Positions 50,588-61,874 of a stretch of 64,000 bases of DNA are shown here, piece after piece. The stretch spans positions 1,793,990-1,857,989 of the forward strand of contig NC_067286.1 of NCBI RefSeq assembly GCF_020740795.1. Direction: 5' to 3'. The notes beneath the pieces were generated by a model that was not told the origin of the DNA, searched no databases, and saw only the letters and a program-made list of their open reading frames with translations. Origin of the DNA: Apus apus (taxonomy: Eukaryota; Chordata; Aves; Apodiformes; Apodidae). Position 1 is the first letter of the stretch. Each line of letters opens with the position of its first letter. The position numbers and the translations under genes were made by a program.

Positions 50588-51286
50588 AGAGGGAGAGAGG
50601 GGAGGAGGAGGAGAGGGAGAAGGAGAAGAAGAAAAGAAAAAAAAAAGAAAAGAAGAAGAAAAGGAGAAGAGAAAGAGGAGCAGAGAAGGAGGAGAGCGAG
50701 AAGAGAAGGAGGAGAAGAGAAGGAGAAGAGAAGGAGAGGGAGAAGGAGGAAAGAAGGAGAAGAGAAGGAGGAGAAGAGAAGGAGAGGGAGGAGGAAAGAA
50801 GGAGAAGAGAAGGAGGAGAGGGAGAAGGAGGAGGAGAGAAGGAGAGGAAGGAGGAAAGAAGGAGAAGAGAAGGAGAGGGAGAAAGAGGAGAAGAGAAGGA
50901 GAGGGAGAAGGAGGAAAGAAGGAGAAGAGGAGGAAAAGAAGAGAAGGAGAGGGAGAAGGAGGAAAGAAGGAGAAGAGGAGGAGAAGAAGAGAAGGAGAGG
51001 GAGAAGGAGGAAAGAAGGAGAAGAGAAGGAGAGGGAGAAGGAGGAAAGAAGGAGAAGAGAAGGAGGAGAGGGAGAAGAAGAAGAGTAGGAGAGGGAGAAG
51101 GAGAGAGAGGAGGAGGAGAAGGAGGAGAGGGAGAAGGAGTAGAAGTAGAAGGAGGAGAGGGAGAAGGAGTAGAGGGAGGAGTAGAAGGAGGAGAGGGAGA
51201 AGGAGTAGAGGGAGGAGTAGAAGGAGGAGAAGGAGAGGGAGAAGGAGAGGAAGGAGAAGGAGAAGGAGAGGGAGAAAGAAGGAAGA
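50588..51286 (+). repeat. Purine (GA) tract of about 700 bp directly before the gene C start codon
   Basis: The + strand is almost only A and G, with about nine pyrimidines in 700 bases and an unbroken purine run from about 50698 to 51085. It contains minisatellite-like units of about 34 bp (aaggagagggagaaggagga and onward) and, near the 3' end, units of about 36 bp containing gagtagagggagga. It ends at the ATG at 51286. It lacks stop codons in the frame of gene C, and the frame is open back to an ATG at 50422. It may be the 5' UTR of gene C. Such tracts can form triplex (H-) DNA. Confidence 0.93.
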
Positions 51287-51510
51287 TGCCGCCCCGGGGG
51301 ACCGGGGAGGAGCGGAGCGGGAGCCCCGCGGCGCAGCGGGAGCTTCGGAGCTTCACCTGGGAGGAGATCGGGCAGCGGAACGGGCGGGGGTTGCCGGCCC
51401 AGGAGCGATGGCTGGTGATCGAGAGGAAGGTGTACGACATCAGCCGCTTCTGCCGGAGGCACCCGGGGGGAGCCCGGCTCATCAGCAGCCACGCCGGGCA
51501 GGACGCCACG
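51286..51510 (+). CDS. Gene C exon 1 (cytochrome b5 domain)
   Basis: 75 codons, CpG-rich. It encodes [20 protein letters not shown] and onward, then [20 protein letters not shown] and [15 protein letters not shown]. The donor is gtgagg. The usual SHYAG is SSHAG here, but the two expected heme ligands, His59 and His82, are present. Confidence 0.9.
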
Positions 51511-54500
51511 GTGAGGGCCGGGGGGGATGGCGGGGAGGGGTTTGCTTGCTGCTGGCTTTGAGATGAGGGGTGGAGGAGGCTGGTACCTGGGGATGTGGGT
51601 TGATGAGAAGCTCTCCATGAGCTGCACATGTGCATTGGCAGCCCAGAAACCACCCGTGTCCTGGGCTGCAGCACCAGCAGAGTGACCAGCAGGTAGAGGG
51701 AGGGGATTGTCCCCCTCTGCTCTGTTCTGGTGAGACCCCCCTGCAGGGCTGGGTCCAGCTCTGGGGTCCCCAACACAAGAAGGACATCTACAGCTGTTGA
51801 AGCAAGCCCAGAGGAGGCCACAAAGGTGCTCTCAGGGCTGGAGCAGCTCTGCTCAGGAGCCAGGCTGGGAGAGTTGGGGTGTTCAGCCTGGAGAAGAGAA
51901 GGCTCCAGGGAGACTTTAGAGCACATTCCAGTGCCTGAAGGGGCTGCAGGAAAGCTGGGGAGGGGCTTGGGACAAGGGCAGGGAGGGATGGGATGAGGGG
52001 TAACAGTCTTAAGCTGAAAGAGGGGCTTGGGGGGATGGAGCAGGGTCCAGGCTATGTGGATGTCTCTACTCCGTGCAAACTTCCCAGCATCACGCTGTGG
52101 AGACAGGCAAATGAAGAGTCTTACCCTGTGGGGTAACCAGATTGTAACTGTTTATCCACCTGAAGTCTTCAGGATGACTCTTATCACCTCATCTTGCTCT
52201 GGCAGTGACTGCTTAGGGGCTGGGTAAGGTGGGGAAGCTGCCACAAGCCCTGTGGCAACAACAGGAGCTACTACCAGAAACGTACCTTCAGGAAAGAAAT
52301 CCCTCCTAAATGCCACCTGGGATAACTTGGAGGGAAAGCAAAGCCAGCCTGCTTTCCCAGACTTGCAGAAAAGCTCCTGTAGTTATTGCATATGGTCCTT
52401 CTGACCCTGGAGATGAACAAAATTGAACCAGCCAGGTAAGAAGTGTCCAACTGCTGGCGAGTCAGTGCGTGGGCAAAAAGACTTCTGCTCATCATGTTTC
52501 CTTGCCTGACTGCTGGTTTAATGCCATGGAAACCTGTGGTAATACAAACTAAAACGTTCAGCCTTCTGGGATACGCAAGAAGGAAAATAATGGTGAATTA
52601 ACATCTCTACAGAGATGTGACAGATGTGATGGCTTCCTTGCTGTGTATTTTGAAAGAAAAAAGCCCAAGACATAGAGTTCCCTACCTTCTGTCTGTAAGG
52701 GATGTTTGAGGTTCACGGAAATACCAATCATTTTCAGTCTACTAAGTTTTAAATTTCAAATTCTGTATTAGCTGCATTTTGCATTCCTTGTTTTCCATCA
52801 TTCATTTTGCTCTACTTAGTAAAGTCAGATTCCTTTTATTTTAGCTGAAGTACCCGAGACAATGGATGAACTTGGAAAACACAGGTACCTTGTTTCTGGG
52901 ATCTGAGCTGGTTCTTCTAAGTTGGTTCCATGCCCAAATCATGAAGCCTTGCAAGGCTTCAGCCAGTTGTGTGTGACACCAGCTCAACTGTCTTCACACA
53001 CCAGTGTGAAGCACTTTAAATGGACTGTGCACCATGATGGAAAAATGCCTGGTTATTTCCCCCTCTCTCTTTTTAAGCACATGTGATAAAAGTCCAGCTC
53101 GAGAGCTGCAAGTGAAATCAATGGGAAGGAGTTTTTATTAGGAAAGTCCCTAAGACTTTAGAGAGGTCCCACAGAATCACAGAATAGTCGTGGTTGGAAA
53201 GGACCTCTGAGATCTTTGCATCTTGGAAGAGGTTAATTGCTTAATCTTTTGGATGTATAGCAGGACAAATTAAATAATTATCTTAGTTTGACTGGGAGAT
53301 TGTACCTAGACCATATAGCCTTGAGAGATGATAACTTGAGAGGATGGAAATCATGGAAGGCTCTCAGTAAGGCAAGAAACCTTGGAATGGAAAAATGATT
53401 ATAATTAATACCACAATATTAGTAAGGGTGACACTGAACAAAATTGTGAAGAGGAGTCCTTTTATTGCTGCTTTTTGTCATGGTGTTTTCTCACAAAGGA
53501 TAGAAGAGCAGAGTTAAGGAATGAGGTGACCTAGAAAACAGGAGCAACAATCTTGGGTCTGGAAATTTTGGCTGGATTTGGCACAATTTGGTTGAATTTT
53601 GGAGACTGTAAAAACAACTGGTGCTGCAATGTCACAAAATAACCAGGCACCTGCACCAGATTACTTTGCAGAGAAACTGCTTGCTGATTTATTATTATTA
53701 TTATTATTATTATTTATTGCTTATTCATGCTGGTATCTTTGAGAGGTCAGTAACCCCTAACCAGGCCTGGGCATGTGAGTTGTGTCCTTGCATCCTTTCC
53801 TTCTGAGTACCTCCAAGTCATAGAGGAAACAGCAAGTTCTCTGGACCACTTGGTCCTTGATGAAATGCTTCCTGCCTCAGGTAATTCAGGAGTGGAGTTC
53901 TCTACCCAGAGCTGGTTGGAATATTGTTCTGATTCCTCTTCCAGAGCAGGCTTCTCATTGCTGCAGCCTATCCTTCTCCACAGCTTGAACTGCTTTTTGT
54001 AGTTTTGTTTCCTGTAATTACGTGTCCTTAATATAACAGAACTTGATTCTCTTGCACGACCACTTTGGGGGAAGTAAGAAGGCAGCCTCTGAAAGTGATA
54101 TATTTCTGAAAGATTAAAATCCTTCCTCTCTGTGAATAAGAGGAACCACATTTTTCTCTTCAACTGTTGGATTGAAAGGGCAATTTTCTCTTTTGACACA
54201 TTGCACAACAAAGAAGATTTCAGTCTGCTGAGAAGAAAGCTCTTTGGGGCACTTGGATATCCAGGGAGACGGAAAAGTCACTGATATTGGGGTAGAGAAG
54301 AGGGAGAAAACAAAAGGCAGGGGGAACTAAGACTCTGCTTTAGGTGTATGATGGACATTTATTAAATTTTGTAGCATGGAGCTTGCATACCTGTAGTCAT
54401 TGCAGTAGTGGCAGTCAGAACTCTTCTGTTTGCCACTGAAATAAGATCGTATTTAAGGAGAGCACAGGACAAACACAAGGAGAAAAAGGTCAACAGAAGC

Positions 54501-57500
54501 TGGAGGAGACAGAAAGGTAAACTAACCACCTTTGCCATTGTGGTGCTTCCAGAGTGAATGTCTTGCTGTGCACAGCAGAATTAGAGTAGCACCTAGAATC
54601 TGATTTTCTTACCTCTTCCTTTACTCCTGTGCATTTGCAGGATGCCTTTGTAGCATTCCACGTTGACAAGGTGCTGGTGAGCAAGTACTTGAAGCCACTG
54701 CAGATTGGGGAGCTGGCACCAGATCAACCCAGCATTGAGCCCACTAAAAATGTAAGTCTATCCTTGTAAATCAGACCAAAGGGAAATGTTCTGAGATTAG
54801 ACTTCGCTCTTCTGTATCAGCGTGGTTCCAGGAACAATGGGATCCAGGTTCTTCCCAATTTTTTTGTGCTAGTACTCAGAAAAAAAAAAATACATGGATA
54901 TTAGTCTAAATCCACATTATGTGGTTGAGAATGAGGGGTTTTTTCATATATTTTTTTCAGCCTCCCCTATTAACCTTGGGAAGGGTAAAGTGAAGATATA
55001 GAATGATCTATTGGAACTGGTGGCAGAAGATGAATAATTTAATCCCACAGGCCCACCACAAGATGGCACGCTATGCTCATGCACAGTGCAGCCTCCACTA
55101 GACACAACTTCCATCCGAGCCCTGTGCTACCTGCCAAGATGATGGAAGAAGCACCAAAGATCTAGCCTCAGGAGTTGGGGGTACAAACATTGTGATCTGT
55201 GATGGGTACTGCTTGCTCTTCTGCTCCACCTACCTTACCAGGCAAAGAAACAGAGAAGCTGTAGGAGCAAAGACAAGTTTACCTGTGTGCAAGCCCACAT
55301 CTTGCCCATTTGGACAGATCCTTTGCTCTTTCTTCCTTCCATTAAAGTGGTCCTTGGGTTTGGAGGCTGCAGCACTGCACTCCAGAAGCAGGGCACACGT
55401 GACACTGGTGCTTCCCACAGAAAATGCTGGTGCAAGACTTCCGTGAGCTGCGCGCTGCTGTCGAGAACATGGGACTTCTGAAGCCAAACCAGCTCTTCTT
55501 CTTCCTGCACCTGGCTCACATCCTCCTGTTGGATGCTGCTGCTTGGCTCATTCTCTTCTACTTTGGGACATCCATCATGCCCTTTATTGTCTCTCTGGTG
55601 GTGCTGACCATTTCCCAGGTAAGCATCTAAGTCCACAGCATGTACACGTGGACTTGAGTCAGCTTTCACACAGATCACACTGTTGCTGTTTTGTAGTCCT
55701 CAGTTTCCTTACATGGCACAGTTCTCCTCTGTTGTAAGAAAACAAACACTATGTAGAATTACAGAAATGTTTGGGCTGGAAGGGACCTTAAAGATCATTG
55801 AGTTCCAGCCCCCTGCATGGGCAGGGACACCTCCCACTAGACCAGGTTGCTCAGAGCGCCATCCAACCTGGCCTTGAAAACTTCCAGGGATGGAGCTTCC
55901 ATTGCCTCTCTGGGCAACCTGTTCCAGTGTCTCACCACCCTCATGGTGAAGAACTTCATCTTAATGTCTAATCTGAATCTGCCCACATCTAGTTCTGATC
56001 CATTCCCCCTAGTCCTACCACTACCCAACATCCTAAAACGTCCCTCACCAGAAGTCCCTCACCTCCCATGTGACACGTTTCCAGCAGATGTAAGAAATTC
56101 TGCATGTGGGGAGCTCCCACTAATTCTGGGATTCTTTCAGCTTTTAGGGGAAGCCTCAAGAATATCAGGAATTCATAGTTCTTTTCTGATTGTGACTTTG
56201 GAGCACTGTCCAAGAAATAAGTCTTGATCTTTCAAAGCAAAAGTTGGGTGGGACACTGTCCAGGTCTCAATTCCTCTTCCCTCCCACTTCCTAATGTGTT
56301 TTGTTTTTTTTACCTCTTCCAGGTCCAGGCTTCATGGTTACAACATGATTTAGGACATCTTTCAGTATTCAGGCAGAGCAAGTGGAACCACTTGCTGCAT
56401 AAGTTTGTGATGTGCCATTTGATAGTAAGTACCTGACCCTGGAAAAAAACTCCTTAGATCTGATGGCTTTCCTGTCAAAGTGTGTGTTTGGGAGACTGTG
56501 GAGGGTAACAGTGTCCTTCAGCTTTGGGTGAAGGAGGGGAGTCAGAGGGACTCTGGCCTTGAAAGCATTGTACTTTCCATCCTCTGTCCTTCACTAAAAC
56601 AGGGAGCATCGGCCAAATGGTGGACTCTTCTGCACTCCCAGCACCATGCCAAACCCAACTGCTTCCAGAAAGATCCTGATATTGATATACACCCTTTCTT
56701 GTTTACTCTGGGGAAGAAATTATCCGTGGAGGTCAGTGTGTCTGTGTGTATGTGCTCCTGCACCAGGAACTGGGAAGGATATCCTGGTGTCTGCTTCCTT
56801 CAGTAAAACATCTGGAAGAAAACAAGTGAACTTGTAGTTGTAAATAAATGAGACGTGGTGTACCTGTCTCAGAGAGAGGGTGGAAAACCCATCAGCAAAA
56901 AGTTAATGGTTACAGCAACTTCATGACCTAGTAGAAAAACTTCCAGGAGCAACAACCTAAGGCAATTCTGAACCCCTTTTGTTGTACAACTCCATCAGTC
57001 CTTGAGACCCCATCAGAGTAGCTACAAAAGTGAAATGTTTTTCTCCTTGGAAGACCTTTGCCATCAGGAAACTTCTCATATAGAATCAGAGAAGAAAGTA
57101 GGAGGTAAAAAAAGAAAATACATGTGACTGTTTTGACCAATAATACAACTTGGCCTTGAAATATCTGATCATTCACCAAATGAACTATGAATTTGGTAAG
57201 AAAAGGAAAACAAGGAAATTAACAGTTTAAATTAAAGCCTTACATTAATGGCATGAGGATTTATAGACATTTATATTATGTATATAAATTAATAGGACAG
57301 GTGCACAAGAGGAGGACAGTAGGAATGAGAGCTGTGGGAACTGTGCAAGAAGAACCTTCTTGTCTTGGGAAGAAAGAATGGAAAACAGCAAGTGACTTGG
57401 GCAGGCTGCTTGGTTTCCACTCAGGATAATTATTTTTTTTGCTGTTTCTTTTCACAGCTTGGGATCAAAAAGACAAAATACATGCCATACAACCACCAGC

Positions 57501-60500
57501 ACAAATACTTCTTCATCAGTGAGTATCTCCACTCTCCTGCCATAGCAGGAGGGGTAATAATGGGGCTTGTAGATCTTGCCTGGGACCTGTAGGTCTTGAG
57601 CAGAACCAAGGTGCCTGATTCAAAGAACATAATAACCAGCTTGTATCTCATTTTTGGAGGAGTTGAAAACCTGACTGGATAAAGACCCAAGTAACCTGGT
57701 CTGACTCTATAGCTAATGGGTTTTTTTGTTGTTTGGTTTGGTTTTTTAAGTACAAATGAGATGCCCCTCCAGAAGGCTGAGCTCTTGCAACCCAAATTCC
57801 CAGGTAGACAGGCATTTCATACCTATTCCTGTGGTTGTCCTGCTTTGAACAACTGACTGGGGAGCCAGATAAGCTCTGGGGCTGTGGAAGCCATTTCTTG
57901 AAATGCTCCTCTGTGGCTGTTCCTCAATTACAGGCCTAAAAAGAAACCCCAGGTTTGTAAGCACTAGACCTAGAAATGTTTAGAGGCACTAACAGAGCAT
58001 CCTGACCAGTATCAGACAGTTGCTTTCTTGCAAAGTGGTTACTCTGGTAGTCAAAAAGGAGCATTAAGCTTCTGGGGTCTTGTCCTCCTTATTTTTTCAG
58101 GATCTCCACACCTCTTTTTTGATTTGTTTTCACTCTTTTCTAAAAAGAAGGCGTGGTCATAGCTCCCCCTGAGGGGACAGAAGGCAGTAGTGCCTGTGCT
58201 GACAGGTGACATAAGCAGTGGCAGGCTGCCCGGCTGAAGAGCAAGAACTGTCAATCAAGCTTCAGAGAACTTCTTGTCTTACCTTTGTTTCACCTCTTGA
58301 GGTCAGCGGGCTCCCAGATTGCTTCCTGCTAGTCTGTGTGGATGCACGCTGCTATCAGGCAGAAAACTCTGCAGCCCCAAAACTTCCCAGCTGTCCAGGG
58401 ATCCTTTTATCCCCTTTTATGCTGTCATTCTGTCCATGATGTGCCTAGTGACAATGAATTCCCCATTACAGCTCTTCCTCCGCTCCTGTTTCCCACCTAC
58501 TTCAACTACCACACGTTTTACATTGCCTACACCAAAAGGTATTGGGTGGTAAGTACTGCTGCTTGTGCAACCAAGATGGGACAGTTGTGGGCCTTCAACC
58601 TTTCTTCTTAACAAGGAGCCAGCTTCTGCCCAGAGCTCAGTCCCTGCTGTGCGACACTGGAAGGTCCCCAGTGGTCAGGAAAGGGAGGATGTGGATTTAT
58701 AGGAACTGCTGTCCTTGATTTATGTGTATTTGGTGTTACTTCCTACGCCAGGCAGCCAGAATTAGTGCTTTGTTCTTTCTTCTCTTGCGTGTGCATAGGA
58801 GGACGGAGCAAGTTCCAGCCAAAATGAGATGGTTGGTCTTGCACTTGGCTCATTGTGGAGGCCTGGGCAGTGATTTGATACAAGTCTTCAACTCATGTTT
58901 CTGATTGCATAGCCATTTGCATATTCACCTACTTAGTGGGCATGAAAGCTCAGACTCGTCTCTGTTCTAGCAAGCCATGAAAAAGTATTATTACCTTGTG
59001 TTAACCTGGGTTGCTCCAGATGATCCAATTCAGCAGAAACCTATAGAAGGTGAATATAAATTGTTCTCTTGTACATATAACACGAAGCTTAGAAAAGGAT
59101 TGAAGGAAATGTCATTTATAATTATTTTCTTTATGTGTTGTCTCTGGTTTTGGTAGGACTTGGCCTGGATGCTGACCTTCTATATCAGATTCTGTTTGAT
59201 GTATGGATCATTATTAGAAATAAAGAGTCTCCTGGCATATTATTTTATATTCAGGTGAGATGTCTTTAGAAGATTCTTCAGCCATCCACTACATATTCTT
59301 TCCATCTGTGCCTGCCTGCTTTTCTCTGCCTTTGCTTATCCTCCCATGCTCTCCTTCACCACCTCATTTTTCCTTAGTTTTTTAATTCTGTCAAGTTAAA
59401 CTGAGACTTTTCTGCTTAATTGCTAGTTCAAGTTTTATGTTGCCTCTTTGGCTCTGGCAGCAAATGGACTTCACAAAGTACTGACCATGACAAATACTTA
59501 CCTTCCATAAAATTCAGTCCTTTGGGTGTGCTACTAGCTAGAAAAAGAGAACATTTAACAGAAACAGCTTAGCTTGGGCTTGCAAATATCCGGGCATTAT
59601 CCAGCAGCATTGGCTTGAGTGGACAATTCACTTTACACTTCAATCATTTTACTGATTCTAACCAGTTCAGTCCTTGGCTACAGATAAAACAAGATGAGAG
59701 CCAGGCTACATCAGTTTCATAACAAAACATATTAAATAGTCATGAGTTTCATAAGGAATATGAAACTTCCAGGCTTTGAAAGTTCTTCCAGGTGCTGGGT
59801 TAGCAAGGCTGGTGTTAAGCTGTGTGGCTGTAGGTCTGGTGATGCTGTTATGTCAGTGGCTCATTGTTGACTTGCTGCCCTGTTACTGAATTCTGGCCTC
59901 TTATCTGATTGCACAGGATGCTGGGGAGCAGCTGGTTTGTCTGGGTTTCCCAGATGAACCATATCCCCATGGATATTTACTATGACAAGAATTTGGACTG
60001 GGTGTCTACTCAGGTAAAACATTTTCCATTCTTAAGAATTGTGGCCATTCAGGTACAAATTCCAACTGTAAGACAAAACGACTCCTCTGTTGCTTCAGGG
60101 GTGTTAACCTGTCAGTAACAGGGAAGTGAAGATTAGTAGGATATGGGATTGAGTTATGGTGACAGCAGAGGAGGGCAGCAATGGCATGGTCACAGTCAAT
60201 CTAAAAATCAAAGCTAGGTCCCAGCTCTATTTCCTAAAGAAACCCACCTCCCCACTTATTGCATCATTCTGTCTTGGACCTTTTCTGATAATGCAGAGAT
60301 GGAAGTCTGTGTCCTACACTTGTTGGGCAATTCCACACTAGCAGAAGGTCAGTGTGTTGTCCACTCTTTGCAGAGAGACTTCCTGGAGTCCAGCAGTGAA
60401 GTCTGGCCATCACAGGAGCACCCTGCCACCTCTGCTTTTTCTGCAGAAGTAGGTTTGAGAAGACCCAGGAGGAACTTCTGACTGTTCATGTGCACTCACA

Positions 60501-61874
60501 GGAGGACAAAGCCAAACCTTAGTTTTACCATGCCTCATATTAGCCAGTCTATGCACCTCTGCTGGTCCACAAAGCTGAAGGAGGATTATGATCCCTGGAT
60601 TGAGGTAGCTCAGCTTAGGCTAAAAGAAAACACTAGAGCAGAGCAGCACAGCATACTGGGCTCTTTAGACAAATGAGAGAGGCTGCAGGCACCAACCTGT
60701 ACTGGTTTTGCTTTCCTTTCCCCTTCTCTAGCTCCAGGCAACATGCAACGTTGAGCAGTCTCTGTTCAATGACTGGTTCACGGGGCACCTGAACTTCCAG
60801 ATTGAACATCAGTGAGTATGCACCCTGAGAGAGAATTTGCTTCCTTTTTAAAAGATTGTTTCCTTTTTTTTTTTTCTTTTTCCCTTTGCTCTGTATTCTA
60901 CAAATAGTTGTGAGGCACCAATGAGTTTGTCTTTCAACAGACCAAAAACCCTAATGAGATTTGTACTGTAATTCAAAACCTTCACTGAACCCACAGGAAG
61001 GTGAGAATTAATAGCTACAATTGAATGTGGGCAGGATCTAGGAAACCATACAGAGAGCAACAGGGTCTATCCAAAGTAGCAGCTCATAAGCATTAGTGAA
61101 AATGTACATGCTAAGACACCCTGTTCATGGGCTGACACAGTAGTTAAGCCCACCTGACTACTTACACTAGTACTCTAGACACTGAGATTTGCAGCTGGAG
61201 GATGGACTCATCTTTTCTGGGCTATGGAGATGGTTACTGCTGGAGAAAGAAGTAGTGTTTTCCAGTTTAAGGCATCACTTAATTTGGAGAAATGTCACTT
61301 CATAGATGCTAGAGACAACAGTAGAAAACAACAGAGGGGGGAAGCAGGACGGGCTTCTGAGTCACTTGTGCTAGAAGCACTCAAGGGCAAAGAGCCAGGA
61401 GCAGCTAAAGAAGCTACTCAGTGTGATTCCAGGGAAATAACAATGAATGTGAACATCTGAAAGGTAGTATTTCTTATGGACCACTGGAAGAGACTTTGTC
61501 TCCTGTTCACAGCCTCTTCCCCACAATGCCAAGACACAACTACTGGAAGGTGGCTCCTCTGGTGAAGTCCCTGTGTGCCAAACACGGCATCGAGTACCAG
61601 TGCAAGCCTCTGCTCACAGCTTTTGCAGACATTGTGCAGTAAGTAACAACACGTTAGCAACACATGACAGGAGGATGGAGGAGAGATTGGAAGCCTAAGA
61701 ACAGCAGTCTGCTTCTTCTCTCCCAAATCAACACACACAAACCCTCATTTCCCATGTCCTCACCAACACTATGGTGAGCAGCCCTGCATAATGTGGCCTC
61801 TTGTGCTCTCTCTTTCTCTCAGCTCTCTGAAGAATTCAGGGGAGCTCTGGCTTGATGCCTACCTACACAAATAA
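51286..61874 (+). CDS. Gene C: FADS1-like front-end desaturase, 12 exons, 451 aa
   Basis: This is a complete front-end desaturase gene. The exons are 51286-51510, 54641-54751, 55421-55618, 56323-56424, 56603-56731, 57458-57518, 58472-58548, 59157-59254, 59917-60013, 60732-60811, 61513-61638 and 61823-61874. They join to 451 codons plus TAA with intact GT-AG introns, close to the family length of about 444. The protein has a cytochrome b5 domain (HPGG at 59-62, probable second heme ligand His82) and boxes HDLGH (186-190), HSQHH (223-227) and QIEHH (389-393). It ends WLDAYLHK. Known for the family: ER-membrane acyl-CoA desaturation. PNCFQKDPD and MNHIPMD favour FADS1-like over FADS2. Exon 7 is unusual ([18 protein letters not shown]), so substrate or regioselectivity may differ; this is inference. 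Exon 11 is identical to that of gene A. It probably uses the GC-rich promoter upstream, and the start codon has A at -3. Confidence 0.91.
51651..52025 (+). mobile_element. CR1 segment in gene C intron 1
   Basis: The run 'agaccccccctgcagggctg'-like, 'tccagctctggggtccccaa', 'caggagccaggctgggagag' and 'tgggacaagggcagggaggg' is a + oriented CR1 piece that lacks the final 3' terminus. It begins about 140 bp after exon 1. Confidence 0.9.
53170..53215 (-). mobile_element. CR1 3'-end fragment in gene C intron 1
   Basis: 'cacagaatcacagaatagtc' followed by gtggttggaaaggacctctgagatc is a reverse-oriented CR1 terminus of about 45 bp. Confidence 0.85.
53687..53716. repeat. ATT microsatellite in gene C intron 1
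   Basis: A run of about eight TTA/ATT units at 53689-53713. Confidence 0.85.
54641..54751 (+). CDS. Gene C exon 2
   Basis: 111 bp encoding [20 protein letters not shown] and onward, ending PSIEPTKN. The acceptor is catttgcag and the donor gtaagt. Confidence 0.94.
55421..55618 (+). CDS. Gene C exon 3
   Basis: 198 bp encoding [20 protein letters not shown] and two hydrophobic segments, ending LTISQ. The acceptor is tcccacag and the donor gtaagc. Confidence 0.94.
55752..56060 (-). mobile_element. CR1 3' portion in gene C intron 3
   Basis: It begins tgtagaattacagaaatg, continues with 'gggctggaagggaccttaaa', 'cagggacacctcccactaga' and 'tgttccagtgtctcaccacc', and ends near 'cattccccctagtcctacca'. 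It is a reverse-oriented CR1 of about 310 bp in the intron between exons 3 and 4. Confidence 0.93.
56323..56424 (+). CDS. Gene C exon 4 (first histidine box)
   Basis: 102 bp encoding [20 protein letters not shown] and onward, ending FVMCHLI. The acceptor is ctcttccag and the donor gtaagt. Confidence 0.94.
56603..56731 (+). CDS. Gene C exon 5 (second histidine box)
   Basis: 129 bp encoding [20 protein letters not shown] and onward, ending KKLSVE. The acceptor is taaaacag and the donor gtcagt. Confidence 0.93.
57458..57518 (+). CDS. Gene C exon 6
   Basis: 61 bp encoding [20 protein letters not shown] plus one base. The acceptor is tttcacag and the donor gtgagt. Confidence 0.93.
58472..58548 (+). 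CDS. Gene C exon 7
   Basis: 77 bp encoding [20 protein letters not shown] and KRYWV. The acceptor is ccattacag and the donor gtaagt. This is the most divergent exon of gene C compared with gene A. Confidence 0.9.
59157..59254 (+). CDS. Gene C exon 8
   Basis: 98 bp encoding [20 protein letters not shown] and onward. The acceptor is ttggtag and the donor gtgaga. Confidence 0.92.
59917..60013 (+). CDS. Gene C exon 9
   Basis: 97 bp encoding [20 protein letters not shown] and onward, ending DWVSTQ. The acceptor is ttgcacag and the donor gtaaaa. Confidence 0.93.
60732..60811 (+). CDS. Gene C exon 10
   Basis: 80 bp encoding [20 protein letters not shown] and NFQIEH. The acceptor is ttctctag and the donor gtgagt. 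CNVEQ and DWFTG match gene B rather than gene A. Confidence 0.94.
61513..61638 (+). CDS. Gene C exon 11 (identical to gene A exon 11)
   Basis: 126 bp encoding [20 protein letters not shown] and onward, ending TAFADIV. It is identical to 4517-4642, while the introns on either side differ. The acceptor is gttcacag and the donor gtaagt. Confidence 0.94.
61823..61874 (+). CDS. Gene C exon 12 with stop
   Basis: 52 bp encoding [16 protein letters not shown] and TAA. The acceptor is tctctcag. It resembles gene A exon 12 but has several substitutions. Confidence 0.94.

Noticed and set aside
50532-51566. Other-frame + strand Arg/Glu/Gly-rich open frames over the same tract
   Set aside because: Low-complexity by-products of the tract; they read the exon 1 bases in the wrong frame.
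50128-51926. Long minus-strand open frames rich in Ser, Pro and Leu opposite the GA tract
   Set aside because: They are the complement of the purine tract, which has few stop codons in any frame. No domain is present and the frames run across the real exon 1 of gene C.
16481-61874. Assignment of gene B or C as FADS2
   Set aside because: Both carry PNCF, HPF-F-LGK and MNHIPM in place of FADS2 PNIF, MLHVF and MNHIVM. FADS1-like is the better fit, though a tree is needed to be sure.
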